DNA from: Meghimatium bilineatum
Lineage: Eukaryota; Mollusca; Gastropoda; Stylommatophora; Philomycidae
Assembly (NCBI GenBank): GCA_034231615.1
Contig: CM067304.1
Location: 15,713,444 to 15,777,443, forward strand
Direction of reading: 5' to 3'
Length of the DNA: 64,000 bases
A program made the translations under genes and the position numbers. The notes beneath the pieces were generated by a model that was given only the letters and a program-made list of their open reading frames with translations, made no database searches and was not told where the DNA came from. Below, piece by piece: positions 55,670-64,000 of this stretch. Position 1 is the stretch's first letter. Every line of letters starts with the position of its first letter.

Positions 55670-55875
55670 AAAACATCTGCCAACTGGGTCAGATGGTCTG
55701 CCAAAATTAATTAACATCTTTCTGTAGATATCCGTCTCTATAGGCCAGCGTTCCTCCTTTAACTGGTTTAGTGAAATGCAGTCTTGCAGGATATGCTCCA
55801 TTGTCTGCCCACATGGACACAGATGTAATGTTACCAGTCTTGGATGAATATATAGTATAAGAAATATAACAAAAT
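55670..55875 (-). mobile_element. LINE C-terminal zinc-motif fragment
   Basis: The minus frame reads LVTLHLCPCGQTMEHILQDC then LNQLKEERWPI and FGRPSD, the CxCx(7)HxxxxC motif found at the end of RNase H-bearing LINEs. It differs from LINE-1; a second copy lies at 62050-62260. Confidence 0.7.
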
Positions 55876-56184
55876 AGAGGACAACAAATACACTGATATT
55901 GTTACTACCTTGAATTTGAGCTTCTACGACCTCCAATAAACTCCTCTTTGTACTTTTTACTTGTGGACTTTTGTCTGTGGATTGATGATATATTCATTGC
56001 AGATATTTAACATTTACTTTAATGATACAAAAAGGGACATAGAATAGAAGAGATCAAACATTTCAAAAGATGTGTAGAGTTTCAGTTTTACTTACATCAA
56101 ATATTGACAGACAGTTAATCCGTAGTAATAAATGAATAGGCAAAAAAGATTCTGGTAAGGACCTTCTTCGTCCTGTTGCCCAGC

Positions 56185-56440
56185 CTGAAAGGGGAGAAAA
56201 TAATAGTGAAACTTTTACATGTCATGCATGTTGTAAGAGGTGACTCAGGCTTTTAGGGGGTGGAGTTGGCTGTCACATCCCTTACAGGGTCAAATGACAC
56301 AGAAACTATGCTAAAGTCAAACGTGTCAGGACTAATGGCCAAGATATCACAGCCAAGCTGCAAGCCATGACACGGTGCATTTAATTCTCCAGACTACATC
56401 CTGTTAATCTGAAGGAGTTTGAAAAAGAACGCAGAAGAAA
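56185..56440 (+). mobile_element. SINE-A, full length
   Basis: 'cagcctgaaaggggagaaaa' to 'aaaaagaacgcagaagaaaa'. A 50-base direct duplication ('gatggttgcacagaacagag') follows at 56473-56545. Confidence 0.78.
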
Positions 56441-56759
56441 AGGGCCTCCTTAATATGACACTGGAGAAATTATGATGGTTGCACAGAACAGAGAGTAGCA
56501 GTGCTTGATGATGGTTGCACAGAACAAAGAGTAGCAGTGCTTGATGATGTTCTGCTAAAGAAATATCACATTAAAGAAGCTATTGGTTAATCCATGTTAT
56601 TGTACTTCAAGGCAAACCCACAATTCTACATCTCCCTGAGAAGATGTCAAAGAATATGCATGCTGATAGTCCCCATGGCTAGCTAGCTGGATAAACACTC
56701 TTAATTCTACTCGACGTGTTCTCAGTTCTATTTATACCATAAATAATATTGAATTGCCG

Positions 56760-57035
56760 CCCATGTGTTACCAAGGTCTGAGAGGAAAGTAAAGAACAGC
56801 AACATTGTTTACCTTCCATGCATGTTGTAAGAGGCGACTAAGGAGGTTATGGGATGGAGTTGGCTGTCCCATTCCATATAGGGTCAACATGACTCAAAGC
56901 TATGCTAAAGTCATATGTGTCAGACCGAAAGGTGCAGATATTGCATCATTGCTGTAAACCATGACACAAGACATTCCGTTCTCTCGACTACATCCTGCTA
57001 ATTTGGAGGAGTTTGAGAATGAACGAAGAAGATAC
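56760..57035 (+). mobile_element. SINE-A, full length with target-site duplication
   Basis: Flanked by 'tgaattgccg' at 56750-56759 and 57036-57045. It runs from 'cccatgtgttaccaaggtct' to 'gagaatgaacgaagaagat'. Its end (gaacgaagaag) is even closer to the LINE-1 terminus than other SINE-A copies. Confidence 0.85.
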
Positions 57036-57055
57036 TGAATTGCCGTGGATGCAGC

Positions 57056-57451
57056 ATGGATACCTCCTGGATACCTCATCTATCCCAGTGTCCACTCCAG
57101 CAAGTGACCACAAACTTCAGTACATCACCAGTGTTTATCTTAAATTCACAGATACAAGTCTGTCTGCTCTCTTATTACTATGAATATCAGCACACCCAGG
57201 CAATAGATCAATGTGATACCCAGAAGTTTAGAAATAGTTATAGTTTTGACAATGGATGTTCTGAATATTTTGTTCATTTGCATATTGTCAAAAGAAGCAG
57301 CTATCACAAACAAGTTGTAAACCATGAAGCATTAAAGACTTATCAAAACCTCTGTCCTATATGCCTACTGTGGCATGAAAGGAACATATTTCTCACCACC
57401 ATGGAGAGATCTATCTGGATACACAATATCATCCTTCCCGGCTTTATTTGA
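57056..57451 (+). CDS. Unrecognised 131-codon ORF
   Basis: An open frame with mixed composition, Cys/Tyr/His rich, in DNA not otherwise assigned (57046-57480). No family, splice signal or repeat match recognised. It could be a fragment of a decayed gene or transposon, or chance. Confidence 0.15.
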   Translation: MDTSWIPHLSQCPLQQVTTNFSTSPVFILNSQIQVCLLSYYYEYQHTQAIDQCDTQKFRNSYSFDNGCSEYFVHLHIVKRSSYHKQVVNHEALKTYQNLCPICLLWHERNIFLTTMERSIWIHNIILPGFI

Positions 57452-57589
57452 TATCAGTTGATTCAATTAAGGGTCTGTTTTTCAATTGTTCCATTTTCTC
57501 CATTATTTGTCAAGATTCTGTCTGTATTCATCAATCATGTAAAGTGTAGTACATTACCACACATGGATAAGATCGATAATATGTACTGA

Positions 57590-57760
57590 CTGCAGTAAAA
57601 CTGAAATCCATCAGGCAAAGCTTTGAATAGCGCAAGGAAGTTTTGCTAATCACTGGAAACACATAAAAATACACAAACTGACGTTTCAACCAAAAAGCCT
57701 TTATCAAGACACACAGCAAAAAACTATGAGTAAGAACGGCATTATTGTATATACACATAC
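57590..57760 (+). repeat. Repeat D copy
   Basis: 'aggaagttttgctaatcact', 'actgacgtttcaaccaaaaa' and 'gcctttatcaagacacacag'. Confidence 0.65.
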
Positions 57761-57852
57761 ACACGGATAAGCATGGCAGCCAATTCCTCCACACCACAAA
57801 GAAAGTCTAGTCTGCAAACCTCTCCAATATCTTCTTCTTCTTCTTTCGTTCG

Positions 57853-60777
57853 CTAATAATGTCTATATCTGCAGTGTTGTTTCTTGAAAAATTGGACAGA
57901 GTTTTCCATTTCTTGTTTTGTACCATAAAGTTTAACATTCATTGGTGTAACAGAAGGCCAGTATGTGTATCTTAATGTGTCATAGTTTGCACATTCTTGA
58001 AGGATATGTTCTGAAGTCTGGTTGACTTGTCCACAATTACACTTTGCTGTTGTGCCAATTTTATATTTTGTATACATATGGCTGTTTAGTCTATTGTGTC
58101 CAGTTCTCAGTCGAAATATGATGACCTGTTCTTGTCTGTTAAGTAGGTGATAGTCATCCCGTAGAGGTAAGTTAGGCTTTCGTTGTGCCTTTATCATGGA
58201 TTTCTTTTGGTGATAGCTGATTGGTACCTCCAGTTGCTGCATGTTAGCACCTTCCTTGGCGAGTTGATCAGCTCTCTCATTTCCTGCTATTCCACAGTGT
58301 GATGGAATCCATTGCAGTATAACTCTACACCTATTTTGTACTATGGACAATACCTCTTTTAACTCTGGAAGTTTATTGGATTGTAATGCCTCTAGTACTG
58401 ACCTTGCATCTGTAAGTATTACAATAGGGTGTGAGGTCCTGTCCAATGTTAACAGTTTCTCTGCAGCTGTATAAATAGCTTTGACTTCAGAGTCATAGTT
58501 GTTGCAGTAATTCCCTGTTGGTATACAAGTGGTATCATTTCTGCCATCTGGGTATTCTACATATACACCACTTCCTCCATTTTTTACTGCATTCTGTGCT
58601 GATCCATCTGTATATACTCTGGTCCATAGATCACTTGGGTAAACATCATCAAGGAAACTGAGAGCTGCTACTCTTTTCTGCAGATTATTCTGATGTTCAT
58701 CCCCATGCACACCTGCTACTGTTGTTTGGACGGTCACTGGTAGGCATGTCCGTTTTTCCCATGGGGTGTGTTCTGGTTGAGATGTCACTGATATTGTTAC
58801 CTCTGGTAGATCCGATACCTGTCTACGTAGACGCTTGGCCTGGTGTATGAAGCTGCTTCTTTTAAGCCGTCCGTGTGATAGATTCTGGAATCTTTCCTTC
58901 ATTGGGTGACTATGGTGGGAAAGAAACTTTTCTCCATGAATTATAATTTTAGTATCTCTACGCTCTTTCAATGACTGCATCCCTTCGATATTCTGCATTT
59001 CTATGATTGGTGTGGATCTCATTGCGCCTGTAATGATTCTAAGTGCTTGGTTCTGTACTCTATCTAGGTTTTGTAGTGTAGTGTTTGATGATGAACTCCA
59101 TGCTGTAGAACCATATTCTAAGTGTGGTCGAATGGCTTGTTGGTATACATTTTTTAGAATTCTTTCATTAGCTCCCCAAGTTGTCCCACTCAGTTTTCTT
59201 AGTATAGCTATCTTCCTTCTAGCCTTTGTTTCTGCTTTGCTGATATGATGTTTCCATGTCATTTTGGCATCAAATGTTACACCACGATATGTGGGTTGGT
59301 CATCTACCTTTAAGATAGTTTTATTTACATAGATGTTTCCTGCTCTTTGTTTTGGTGAAAGTGTAAAAAGGGTTGTTGCTGACTTCTCTATATTGATACT
59401 TACACACCATTTGTCAGCCCAATTAGTCAAAATGTCCATGGCTCTCTGAAGCATTTTTGTGGTAACCATGGCGCTCTCATGTGTGCACCATAGAACCAAG
59501 TCATCTGCATATAGTGCTGCCTTAGTTCCACAGGGTATTTCTTCAATTAGATCATTGATAAATATGAGAAAAAGAGTGGGTGATAGAACTCCTCCTTGGG
59601 GCACTCCATGGCGTAGTAATACTTTCCTACTTTTTTTGCCATTTACTTGTACTCTGGCTCTTCTATTGTGAAGAAAGGCTTTCGTCCATCTATACATATT
59701 TCCACATATCTTGTAGTTTCTCATTTTTTGAAGCAATCCTTCTTTCCATACTTTATCAAATGCCTTCTGTAAATCAATCCATGCCACTAAAACTGATTTT
59801 TTGTCTTGGAAAGCATCCTCAATTTCCTGTAAGAGGTATGTGGTTTGATCCTCTGTGGAGTAGCATTGCCTGAAACCTGCCTGCTGTGGTGCAAGGAATT
59901 TTCTACTTTCCAGGTGAAATTTTAGTCTTATGTTTATGATGCGCTCCATTGTTTTGCACAGGCAACTTGTAAGACTAATTGGTCTGTAGCTAGTTGGTGT
60001 TGTTCCATCTTTTCCAGGTTTAAGCAAAGGGACCATAATTGATTCTCTCCAGATTTGTGGTATTTTCCCAGTAGTCCAGCTAATATTTAGGATGTCCAAT
60101 AGTTTCCCTCTGGCTGTTGTTTCTAGATTCTTTATCATTTCATTTGATATTTCATCAATTCCTGGGGACTTATTTAGCTTTAGTTTAGAGACTGCTAATT
60201 CCAATTCACTATATGTGAACAATGTATCCATAATTTCATCTGCGCTGTTTTCATCACTGATTCTAGTCTGAGCATGTTCCAATTTACTTTTTTGGTCGCT
60301 TCGCACTGTATGCTGTTTCTCTGGACTAATTTCAATATTGCAGTCTTCAGCAAATATCCTAGCAAAATTATCTACTGCTTGCTTTCCTGTAATCATTTTG
60401 CCATTCTGTACGAGTGTTATGTTTGTGCTTCTTCCTGTTCCCTCATCATTTAGTTGTTTGACCAGTTTCCACAGTTTTCTTCCATCCTTTTCAAAATTTA
60501 AGGATTCTGTTTTCTCTTTCCAGCTCTTTCTTCTAGCTTCTAGTTTGGCTCTTTGGAATTTAGCTTTTGCGTGTTGATGTTTGTTGTGATGTTCCTGGCT
60601 TTGGTTATTTTCCACTTCTGTCCGTGCTTTTTCTAATTCCTCTTGCAGCAGTTCTAGTTGTTCACTCCAGTATGGCTTGTGTTGTTTGCGTGCTCCTCTT
60701 GGTATTGCTTCCTTGGCAGCTTGATGAATACATTTATTGAACTCTTTGACTATGGCATTTATGTCTTTTCCTTCCAT
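57853..60777 (-). CDS. LINE-1 copy 3: RT, RNase H and zinc motif
   Basis: 974 uninterrupted codons after the break. RT: SYRPISLTSCLCKTMERI, QAGFRQCYSTEDQ, WIDLQKAFDKVWK, HGVPQGGVLSP, YADD. RNase H: VYTDGS, YDSEVKA, LTDARS, GNERADQLAKEG. The C-terminal zinc motif is CNCGQVNQTSEHILQEC. Every catalytic residue looks intact. The last residues differ from copy 1 because of a small change near the stop. Confidence 0.93.
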   Translation of the reverse strand: MEGKDINAIVKEFNKCIHQAAKEAIPRGARKQHKPYWSEQLELLQEELEKARTEVENNQSQEHHNKHQHAKAKFQRAKLEARRKSWKEKTESLNFEKDGRKLWKLVKQLNDEGTGRSTNITLVQNGKMITGKQAVDNFARIFAEDCNIEISPEKQHTVRSDQKSKLEHAQTRISDENSADEIMDTLFTYSELELAVSKLKLNKSPGIDEISNEMIKNLETTARGKLLDILNISWTTGKIPQIWRESIMVPLLKPGKDGTTPTSYRPISLTSCLCKTMERIINIRLKFHLESRKFLAPQQAGFRQCYSTEDQTTYLLQEIEDAFQDKKSVLVAWIDLQKAFDKVWKEGLLQKMRNYKICGNMYRWTKAFLHNRRARVQVNGKKSRKVLLRHGVPQGGVLSPTLFLIFINDLIEEIPCGTKAALYADDLVLWCTHESAMVTTKMLQRAMDILTNWADKWCVSINIEKSATTLFTLSPKQRAGNIYVNKTILKVDDQPTYRGVTFDAKMTWKHHISKAETKARRKIAILRKLSGTTWGANERILKNVYQQAIRPHLEYGSTAWSSSSNTTLQNLDRVQNQALRIITGAMRSTPIIEMQNIEGMQSLKERRDTKIIIHGEKFLSHHSHPMKERFQNLSHGRLKRSSFIHQAKRLRRQVSDLPEVTISVTSQPEHTPWEKRTCLPVTVQTTVAGVHGDEHQNNLQKRVAALSFLDDVYPSDLWTRVYTDGSAQNAVKNGGSGVYVEYPDGRNDTTCIPTGNYCNNYDSEVKAIYTAAEKLLTLDRTSHPIVILTDARSVLEALQSNKLPELKEVLSIVQNRCRVILQWIPSHCGIAGNERADQLAKEGANMQQLEVPISYHQKKSMIKAQRKPNLPLRDDYHLLNRQEQVIIFRLRTGHNRLNSHMYTKYKIGTTAKCNCGQVNQTSEHILQECANYDTLRYTYWPSVTPMNVKLYGTKQEMENSVQFFKKQHCRYRHY

Positions 60778-60791
60778 ATCTATTTGTCCAG

Positions 60792-61724
60792 CTAAAACAC
60801 TACTGCGGTGTTTAAATAGTCCCCAATTTGCTTTTTTATAATTTGATCTTGGAAGGCTACATGCATTTCCTGTGAGTTCATTTTAATACTAAGGAGGACT
60901 GGTCGATGGTCGCTACCTCCAAGTTGCTTCCCCACTGTTCTATTGATTTCCCAGTTTAGGTCTGCTGAGTACAATGCCAAGTCTGGCGTGGAAGTGGTTT
61001 GCCATGCTCTTGAGTAGTATGTTGGAGGATCTTTTGGCTTATTAAGCAATAGAAGACATTTATCGTCTTGCCAGCTTTCAAGTTCTTCTCCTCTTTTATC
61101 CATGTGGTCATAACCCCAGCTTTGTGAGTGACTATTAAAATCTCCACACACTATCAGTCTTCCTCTGTACGGTATTGTGTCCAGGGAAAGGGACTGGTCA
61201 TTTGGACAATAATAATTTAGTAGGTTGAAGTCTGTGTTCTTGGTCGTTAGTTGAAGGACCTGATATTCTGCTCCTTCCATGTATAGCTCAGTTTGATGTG
61301 CGCTGATATTATTTTTGACTAGAGTTAGTATACCTCCTTTTCTTCTGTCTATTCGATCAGCTCTAAAGCACTGATAACCTGCAATTTTAAAGGCTACATC
61401 TTTGCTGAGGTGTGTCTCTTGTATGCAATAAATGCTGACCTGTTCCTTAAGAAGGGTGTTTTCTAATTCTAATTTCTTGCTAAAGCCATCTTTTTTGCTA
61501 TTTACACCCTCAGCATTCCAGTGCATTATTGTAAGTTGTGTCTCATTGGTTGGTAATATTTGTTGGTCAGTGATATTACTCTTCCTCCTGGCTCCACAAG
61601 GCAATTGAAGAGGACCTCCAGTCGTATGGGGTGGGCCCTTTCGAGGTATAGGGTCCGGTGCTACTCCTGCCTGGTGAGTCATCACAGGGTTAGCACCATA
61701 ACGGGGTAATGCAGATATAGACAT
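60792..61724 (-). CDS. LINE-1 copy 3: leader and APE endonuclease
   Basis: 310 codons from MSISALPRYG. APE motifs HWNAEG, CIQETH, GDFN, TPDLAL and SDHRPV are all present. The final 35 residues or so are out-of-frame translation after the missing base. Confidence 0.92.
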   Translation of the reverse strand: MSISALPRYGANPVMTHQAGVAPDPIPRKGPPHTTGGPLQLPCGARRKSNITDQQILPTNETQLTIMHWNAEGVNSKKDGFSKKLELENTLLKEQVSIYCIQETHLSKDVAFKIAGYQCFRADRIDRRKGGILTLVKNNISAHQTELYMEGAEYQVLQLTTKNTDFNLLNYYCPNDQSLSLDTIPYRGRLIVCGDFNSHSQSWGYDHMDKRGEELESWQDDKCLLLLNKPKDPPTYYSRAWQTTSTPDLALYSADLNWEINRTVGKQLGGSDHRPVLLSIKMNSQEMHVAFQDQIIKKQIGDYLNTAVVF

Positions 61725-62049
61725 TCATGTGCGATAATGCATGACATTCTGATTGTTGCGGTGCGCCTTCTGGCCAAATGTCGCTGACTTCAGCACCTTT
61801 ACTTGTTAGGCAAGACTGTGGTCCTGCCCGAATGTGGGAGGGCCCGGCCAGTCTTAGTTTCCAGCCTCTGCTGGCTGGACTAAGCCTCATCTCCACGCCA
61901 AGGAGCTGGCCTCGATGGGGCTCTCCAATATCAATTGACTGACTGTTTTCTATATCGGTGGTGGTTCTATAGATTGTCTTATTGAGTTACAATGTTCTGT
62001 TTACACTTGACCCATATCATCAGAGCAATCTGCAATCTACATATAGTGG

Positions 62050-62260
62050 GTACAATGATAGGTCTGCCAACTAGGTCAGATGGTCTGCCAAATTAATTAA
62101 CAGCTTTCTGCGAATATCCATCTCTGTGGGCCAGTATTCCTCCTTTAACTGGTTTAATGAAATGTAGTCTTGCAGGATATGTTCTGCTGTCTGTCCACAT
62201 AGACACAGAGGTAATTTTACCAGTCTTGGATGAATATATAGTATAAGAAATATAATTGTT
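62050..62260 (-). mobile_element. LINE C-terminal zinc-motif fragment, second copy
   Basis: Closely similar to 55670-55875 ('ggtcagatggtctgccaa' to 'tgaatatatagtataagaaa'), both stopping near the same base, so they probably share one 3' end. Confidence 0.7.
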
Positions 62261-62469
62261 GTAGTGTGACAAGTATGTCAACAACAATATATTCACGTGA
62301 TCAAATAAACATGAAAAGTGAGACAACATTATTACCAAGTGTTTGAGGTACATGTTTATTCAACTGGATAATCAGTCTGTCTATAGTTGCTTTCCTGACT
62401 CCACTTTGTTCTTTAAGTTTGAATAAGTCAATTTTAAGCTTCAGTGTCCTGTTTTGAGAAAGAACACAA

Positions 62470-62862
62470 CTTTGTTAGCTAGTAGATAGTCGTGTGAACT
62501 AGAAAACAGATGTGTGAGCTTATATGACATGTGTGAACTAGAAGACAGATATGTGAGCTAGAAGACAATTGTGTGCGCTAAGACAAACGTTGATCTAGAA
62601 GACAGATGTGTGAGCTAGAAGACAGATGTGTGAACTAGAAGACAGATGTGTGAGCTAGAAGACAGATGTGTGAGTTAGAAGACATATGTGGGAACTAGAA
62701 AACAGATGTGTGAGCTAGAAAACAGATGTGTGAGCTAGAAGACAGTTGTGTGTGCTAAGACAAATGATCTAGAAGACGTGTGAACTAGAAGACAGGTGTG
62801 TGAGCTAGAAGAAAGTCATGTACGCTAAGACAAACTTTGATCTAGAAGGCAGATGAGTGAAT
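62470..62862 (+). repeat. 21-bp minisatellite, about 18 copies
   Basis: 'gaagacagatgtgtgagcta' with variants (gaacta, ttgtgtgcgctaagacaaa). Confidence 0.92.
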
Positions 62863-62989
62863 TTTTAAAATACATAATTAAGCAAGACTGTAGTTTCCTA
62901 AATATTTGGGGTTACGGGTGAGTGGGGAGAGAAGGGTAAAACCTATTGATAAATCTATGGACAGCACTTTAGCAGCAATATCTCATTAT

Positions 62990-63905
62990 ATCATACTCTA
63001 GCAGCAATATGCTAATTTGCTGCCATTTTTCATATTAATTAGTTCTGCACGCACCTAAAAATTGTAGAAATAGGATCTTACCTTTACCAACACAAATATA
63101 TATAATTTCTGTGGTATTTAATTATATTCAATAGTTTGATAATTTATTTTCATTTTTATTATGCTAATTTGCTTCAATTTTTAATATTAATTAGTTCTGT
63201 GCGCACCTAAAAATTATAGAAATAGAATCAACAGATGCGTCTTGCCTATGCTAATAAAAATATAGGTTTAATACAAGTACCAGTGAACATGTTTCTATGG
63301 AATAAACAGCTAACATAAATAGACGGAATGAAATTCTTAAAAGTTGCATATACAGACGCGTCCACTATTCGACACATTGCGCGATGAGAGGCCCTGACCA
63401 CATGACATGCGCACTGCACACTGAGTGGGAGGTGGATAGCCAGTTCATTGCGCGCAAATCACTATATCTGTAATTTAAGTTACGACTTTTTAAGTTTCTG
63501 AGATAGTGCAATAGCATAAGAAATTAAAAAGTGGTATGTTGTCACGTGATTTGTCCATGGATTCTGGTATTGAACCCAAATATATATATATAATTTCTGT
63601 GGTATTTAATTATATTAAATAGTTTTATAATTTATTTTCATTTTAATTATGCTAATTTGCTGCCATTTTTAAGATTAACTAGTTCTTCGCACACCTAAAA
63701 ATTATATAAATAGGATCAACAGATGCGTCTTGCTTTTTGCCAACACAAATGTATATAATTTCTGTGGAATTTAATTATATTCAATAGTTTTATAATTTAT
63801 TTTAATTTTAATTATGCGAATTTGCTGCCATTTTCATATTAATTACTTCTGTGCGGACCTAAAAATTATAGAAATAGGATCAACAGATGCGTCTTGTCTT
63901 CACGA
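62990..63905 (+). repeat. Tandem repeat of about 150-165 bp with a 300-base interruption
   Basis: Four units share 'tatgctaatttgctgccatt', 'gcgcacctaaaaattatag', 'ggatcaacagatgcgtcttg' and 'tttctgtggtatttaattat'. Units 1-2 (to about 63265) and 3-4 (from about 63575) are separated by unrelated, more GC-rich sequence. Confidence 0.8.
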
Positions 63906-63940
63906 ACAAAAAAACATATAGTTTGTGGCTTGTATTATTT

Positions 63941-64000
63941 CTTCTTCTTCTTCTTTCGTTCACTTGAAACATGTCTATATCTGTAATTCTGTCTCCTTAA
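63941..64000 (-). mobile_element. LINE-1 subfamily 2, 3' end, cut by window edge
   Basis: The (GAA)n tail and 'ttcgttcacttgaaacatgt' are identical to the 3' end of copy 2 at 35153-35210. The rest lies beyond the window. Confidence 0.85.

Larger units (their letters stand above)
57832..61920 (-). mobile_element. LINE-1 copy 3, full length, youngest
   Basis: 4089 bases between perfect 12-bp duplications 'ctctccaatatc' (57820-57831 and 61921-61932), starting at the same 5' base pattern ('ccccatcgaggccagctcc') and ending with the same (GAA)n tail as copy 1, to which it is nearly identical. The polyprotein frame from 61724 is broken once: a T is missing from a T-run near 60880, just after the APE SDHRPV motif. 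Copy 1 is intact at that run, and this copy is intact where copy 1 is broken. Confidence 0.95.

Overview
The window is animal nuclear DNA: short exons with GT/AG splice sites, long repeat-filled introns, non-LTR retrotransposons, SINE-like repeats and many minisatellites. Protein style (DNMT1, cathepsin D) and the retroelements suggest an invertebrate, perhaps a mollusc or other lophotrochozoan; the species cannot be named from sequence alone. No bacterial gene, rRNA, CRISPR array or convincing functional tRNA gene was seen.

The two host genes are both on the + strand and both incomplete. From 1168 to 18220 lie exons of the maintenance DNA methyltransferase DNMT1: DMAP1-binding region, PCNA-binding (PIP) motif, tail of the CXXC finger, BAH1, most of BAH2, the GK-repeat linker and methyltransferase motif I. 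The RFTS domain, the body of the CXXC finger, the first part of BAH2 and the whole methyltransferase domain after motif I are not found, and an in-frame TGA replaces a conserved Trp. From 23398 to 34395 lie the last three exons of cathepsin D: an exon with the second catalytic Asp but a TGA a few codons later, then two intact exons ending in a stop codon with an unusual C-terminal tail. The missing DNMT1 3' half and the missing cathepsin D 5' half both fall at one place, a 4.7-kb minisatellite (18240-22965). The segment is either a rearranged, pseudogenised gene pair or an assembly junction inside that array.

Mobile elements fill most of the rest. One LINE family (endonuclease-RT-RNase H, I-superfamily-like) has two nearly full-length copies with target-site duplications (26922-31018 and 57832-61920), an older nested relative (35153-39182) and a 3' end cut by the window edge (63941-64000). 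Several non-autonomous families (SINE-A, SINE-B, element C) end in nearly the same 3' motif as this LINE, a GAACG-A core followed by an A-rich or GAA tail, so the LINE may mobilise them. tRNA-derived SINEs (E, F, G), a small hAT-like element (25472-26014), a 1.5-kb TA-flanked terminal-inverted-repeat element (14254-15774) and decayed pieces of at least three other LINE lineages are also present.

Layout: 1-18.2 kb DNMT1 exons and repeat-rich introns; 18.2-23.0 kb giant minisatellite; 23.4-34.4 kb cathepsin D 3' end with a LINE in its last intron; 34.4-39.2 kb older LINE; 39.2-57.8 kb gene-free repeats, minisatellites and LINE fragments; 57.8-61.9 kb young LINE; 62-64 kb tandem repeats. All exon calls and element borders were made by eye.
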